Shown piece by piece: positions 62,379-64,000 of a stretch of 64,000 bases of DNA. Source of the DNA: Paragemmobacter amnigenus (GTDB lineage Bacteria > Pseudomonadota > Alphaproteobacteria > Rhodobacterales > Rhodobacteraceae); assembly GCF_009908265.2 (NCBI RefSeq), contig NZ_JAAATX020000013.1:1-64000 (forward strand), in the 5' to 3' direction. The position numbers and the translations under genes are program-made. The notes under the pieces are model-generated. The model was not told the origin of the DNA, did no database searches, and worked only from the letters and a program-made list of their open reading frames with translations. Within the stretch, counting starts at the first letter, position 1. Each line of letters starts with the position of its first letter.

Positions 62379-62488
62379 GCGGATTTTGACGCAAAATCCG
62401 CGCCGGAATTTGGCGCAAATTCCGGTGGGCGACGCGGCGGGCCGGTTTCTGCGTCAGAAACCGTTGCGAAGTCTGCGTCAGACTTCGC
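62379..62488. repeat. Second cluster of four consecutive perfect hairpins
   Basis: GCGGATTTTG-ACG-CAAAATCCGC (62379-62401), CCGGAATTTG-GCG-CAAATTCCGG (62403-62425), CGGTTTCTG-CGT-CAGAAACCG (62443-62463) and GCGAAGTCTG-CGT-CAGACTTCGC (62466-62488). All stems are perfect, with the core TGACGCA/TGGCGCA. Lies in the 334-bp divergent gap of ecm and a secreted-protein gene. Confidence 0.85.
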
Positions 62489-62596
62489 CTTCGCCCCCCT
62501 TAACATCGGCCCCCGCCTTTCCTATATTCCGCCCGAAGGCCCCTGCCGGCATCCGGCGTCAACAAGGGGGGCCGAGGGTCGAAGGACCTGAACCCG

Positions 62597-62908
62597 ATGC
62601 GCAACATCCTTGCGCTTGCATCCCTGTCGCTCGCGTTGGCCGGTCCGGCCATTGCGCAGGAACGTTCCGTGCAGATCGTCAACCAGTCCGGCTTTACCAT
62701 CGTCAGCTTCTTCGCCTCGACCCTCGGGGCGGCGGATTGGCAGGAGGATGTGCTGGGCGGGCAGGCGGTCGGTTCGGGCGAGAGCGCGACGGTGAATTTC
62801 GCCGATACGGGCGAATGCACCTATTCCTTCCGTGCGGTCTTTGACGATGGCGACGAGGCGATACAGGATATCGACGTCTGCTCGGTCACGTCTGTCACCT
62901 ATAACTGA
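62597..62908 (+). CDS. Small secreted protein of unknown function
   Basis: 103 residues; signal peptide MRNILALASLSLALAGPAIA, cleaved before QERS. The mature part (about 82 residues) is all-beta by pattern, with two Cys (CTYSFR and DVCSV) that may form a disulfide, and starts VQIVNQSGFTIVSFFAS. Two or more related small secreted proteins are common in Rhodobacterales, but no family was recognised. It reads away from ecm. Function unknown. Confidence 0.8.
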   Translation: MRNILALASLSLALAGPAIAQERSVQIVNQSGFTIVSFFASTLGAADWQEDVLGGQAVGSGESATVNFADTGECTYSFRAVFDDGDEAIQDIDVCSVTSVTYN

Positions 62909-62948
62909 TCCCTTTGCCTGCGCGCGCGAAGCCCGCTAGCCTGTGCCC

Positions 62949-64000
62949 ATGACGGGGACGGTGGAGCTTCCGCTTTGGCTGGTCGTGCTGGTGCTGGCCC
63001 TTGCGGCCATCGCCGCGCTGGACCGTGTGCTGGCGCCTTCGGTGCGGTGGTTCTTCCGCCGCCGGATGGAGCGGGCCGTGGCGCGGTTGAACGAGCGGCT
63101 GGAGCGGCCGATTGCGCCCTTCAAGCTGGCGCAGCGGCACGACATGATTGTGCGGCTGGCCTATGATCCGCAGGTGATGCAGGCGGCGGCGGAGCACGCG
63201 GCCGAGGCGGGCATCCCGCCCACCGTGGCCTTGCAGGAGGCGCGGGGCTATGCGCGCGAGATCGTGCCGGCCTTTTCCGCCACCATGTATTTCGGCTTTG
63301 CCGTGCAGGTGGCGCGCTGGCTGACGCGGCAGTTCTACAAGGTGCGGATCGGGCGGATCGACCCCGCGCTGGAGCGGGTGGACGACCGCGCGACGGTGGT
63401 CTTTGTGATGAACCATCGCAGCAACATGGATTATGTGCTGGTGACATGGCTGATCGCGGACCGGTCGGCCATATCCTATGCCGTGGGGGAATGGGCGCGG
63501 GTCTGGCCGCTGAGCCGTCTGATCCGCGGGATGGGGGCCTATTTCATCCGGCGCGGGTCGCGCAACCCGCTCTATCGCCGCGTGCTGGCGCGCTATGTCC
63601 AGATGTCGGCGGCCGAGGGGGTGGCGCAGGCGATCTTTCCCGAGGGCGGGCTGTCGCTGGACGGGCGGGTGGGGGCGGCGCGGCTGGGTCTTCTGTCCTA
63701 TTTCGTGGCGGGTTTCGATCCCGAGGGGCGGGATATCCTGTTTGTTCCAGTGGGGCTGGCCTATGACCGCGTGCTGGAGGACCGGCTGCTGACAGAGGCC
63801 GCGCGGACCGGTGTGCGGCGGTTCCGTCCGCGCGTGACGGGGGTGGTTGCCTTTGTCTTTCGCATGGCGTGGCGGGCGCTGCGGGGGAATTTCCCCGGCT
63901 TCGGGGCGACGGCGGCGGGGTTCGGGGCGCCGGTGTCACTGCGTGCGTTCCTTGCGGACCATGGCGCGGGGGCAACCGAGGCGCTGGGGGCGGAGTTGAT
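62949..64000 (+). CDS. Glycerol-3-phosphate/lysophosphatidate acyltransferase family protein (3' end cut by window)
   Basis: 350 codons seen, open to the end of the window. Starts MTGTVELPLWLVVLVLALAA, a membrane helix, then a basic segment FFRRRMERAVARLNERLERP. Acyltransferase block 1 is NHRSNMDYVLVTW with His156 and Asp161 (HxxxxD); block 3-like FPEGGLSLDGR lies near 230; FIRRGSRN follows the substrate region near 199-206. Looks like the PlsB-type family used in phospholipid synthesis. It is 40 bp after the secreted-protein gene. The 3' end, hence total length, is unknown. Confidence 0.85.
   Translation, partial: MTGTVELPLWLVVLVLALAAIAALDRVLAPSVRWFFRRRMERAVARLNERLERPIAPFKLAQRHDMIVRLAYDPQVMQAAAEHAAEAGIPPTVALQEARGYAREIVPAFSATMYFGFAVQVARWLTRQFYKVRIGRIDPALERVDDRATVVFVMNHRSNMDYVLVTWLIADRSAISYAVGEWARVWPLSRLIRGMGAYFIRRGSRNPLYRRVLARYVQMSAAEGVAQAIFPEGGLSLDGRVGAARLGLLSYFVAGFDPEGRDILFVPVGLAYDRVLEDRLLTEAARTGVRRFRPRVTGVVAFVFRMAWRALRGNFPGFGATAAGFGAPVSLRAFLADHGAGATEALGAEL

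Overview
The window is a GC-rich stretch of an alphaproteobacterial chromosome, most likely from the order Rhodobacterales (Rhodobacter/Paracoccaceae type). The evidence is the codon use, a TCA-cycle block (mdh, sucCDAB-lpd, sdhCDAB) interleaved with ethylmalonyl-CoA-pathway genes (mcl2, mch, ecm), a fused MrpAB antiporter subunit, a bacterial two-domain ALDH16, and typical family members such as the FYDLN acid protein, DUF6455, DUF1737 and NnrU. From memory, the neighbourhood resembles the TCA/ethylmalonyl-CoA region of Rhodobacter sphaeroides; no alignment was run.

Layout. 1-4194: end of an RND efflux adaptor and its inner-membrane pump. 4207-9143: a DsbD-alpha-like secreted protein, YqgE, then deoC and ALDH16 in one operon (deoxyribose catabolism). 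9238-15067: a six-gene Mrp/Pha cation/proton antiporter operon. 15228-19672: ROK regulator divergent from an FrcBCA-type sugar ABC transporter. 19926-23411: a DMT exporter, adenine deaminase and an ExoD-family protein. 23408-29669: TctDE two-component system, an extra periplasmic binding protein, and the TctCBA tricarboxylate transporter. 29920-33177: tRNA-Ala(GGC), FYDLN protein, a YgjP-like metallopeptidase, and a GntR/MFS pair. 33350-42511 (minus strand): sucC, sucD, sucA, sucB and lpd with small secreted or membrane proteins between them. 42690-47490 (minus): methyltransferase, pepT, an EF-hand-like secreted protein, a 55-residue basic protein, mdh. 47664-51403 (plus): TauE-type exporter, mcl2, nnrU, a DUF1737 protein, mch. 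51452-56564: DUF4344 protein, then sdhC-sdhD-sdhA-two lipoproteins-sdhB. 56680-64000: SH3 protein, DUF1989 protein, deoD, a ParE/antitoxin pair, DUF6455 protein, ecm, a small secreted protein and the start of a PlsB/PlsC-type acyltransferase.

How the genes work together. Tct and Frc systems bring in di/tricarboxylates and sugar. The central block encodes 2-oxoglutarate dehydrogenase, succinyl-CoA synthetase, succinate dehydrogenase and malate dehydrogenase. The Ecm, Mch and Mcl2 enzymes assimilate acetyl-CoA by the ethylmalonyl-CoA pathway and deliver malate and succinyl-CoA to the same cycle. Deoxynucleoside and purine salvage (deoD, deoC, ALDH16, ade) is scattered around it.

The most interesting signals are non-coding. 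(1) The sucC and sdhC upstream regions each carry two GTGATCAC palindromes exactly 21 bp apart with similar flanks. (2) The mdh and sucC upstream regions share a 10-bp-period GGTATGC direct repeat. (3) The lpd and pepT upstream regions carry arrays of a TGTGC motif at an exact 12-bp period. (4) Two intergenic regions carry clusters of four perfect hairpins with different stems and related cores. (5) A ~95-nt palindromic element with constant ends and variable but self-pairing arms occurs twice. No CRISPR array, insertion sequence, prophage or conventional defence island was seen; the only defence-like item is the ParE-type toxin-antitoxin pair.
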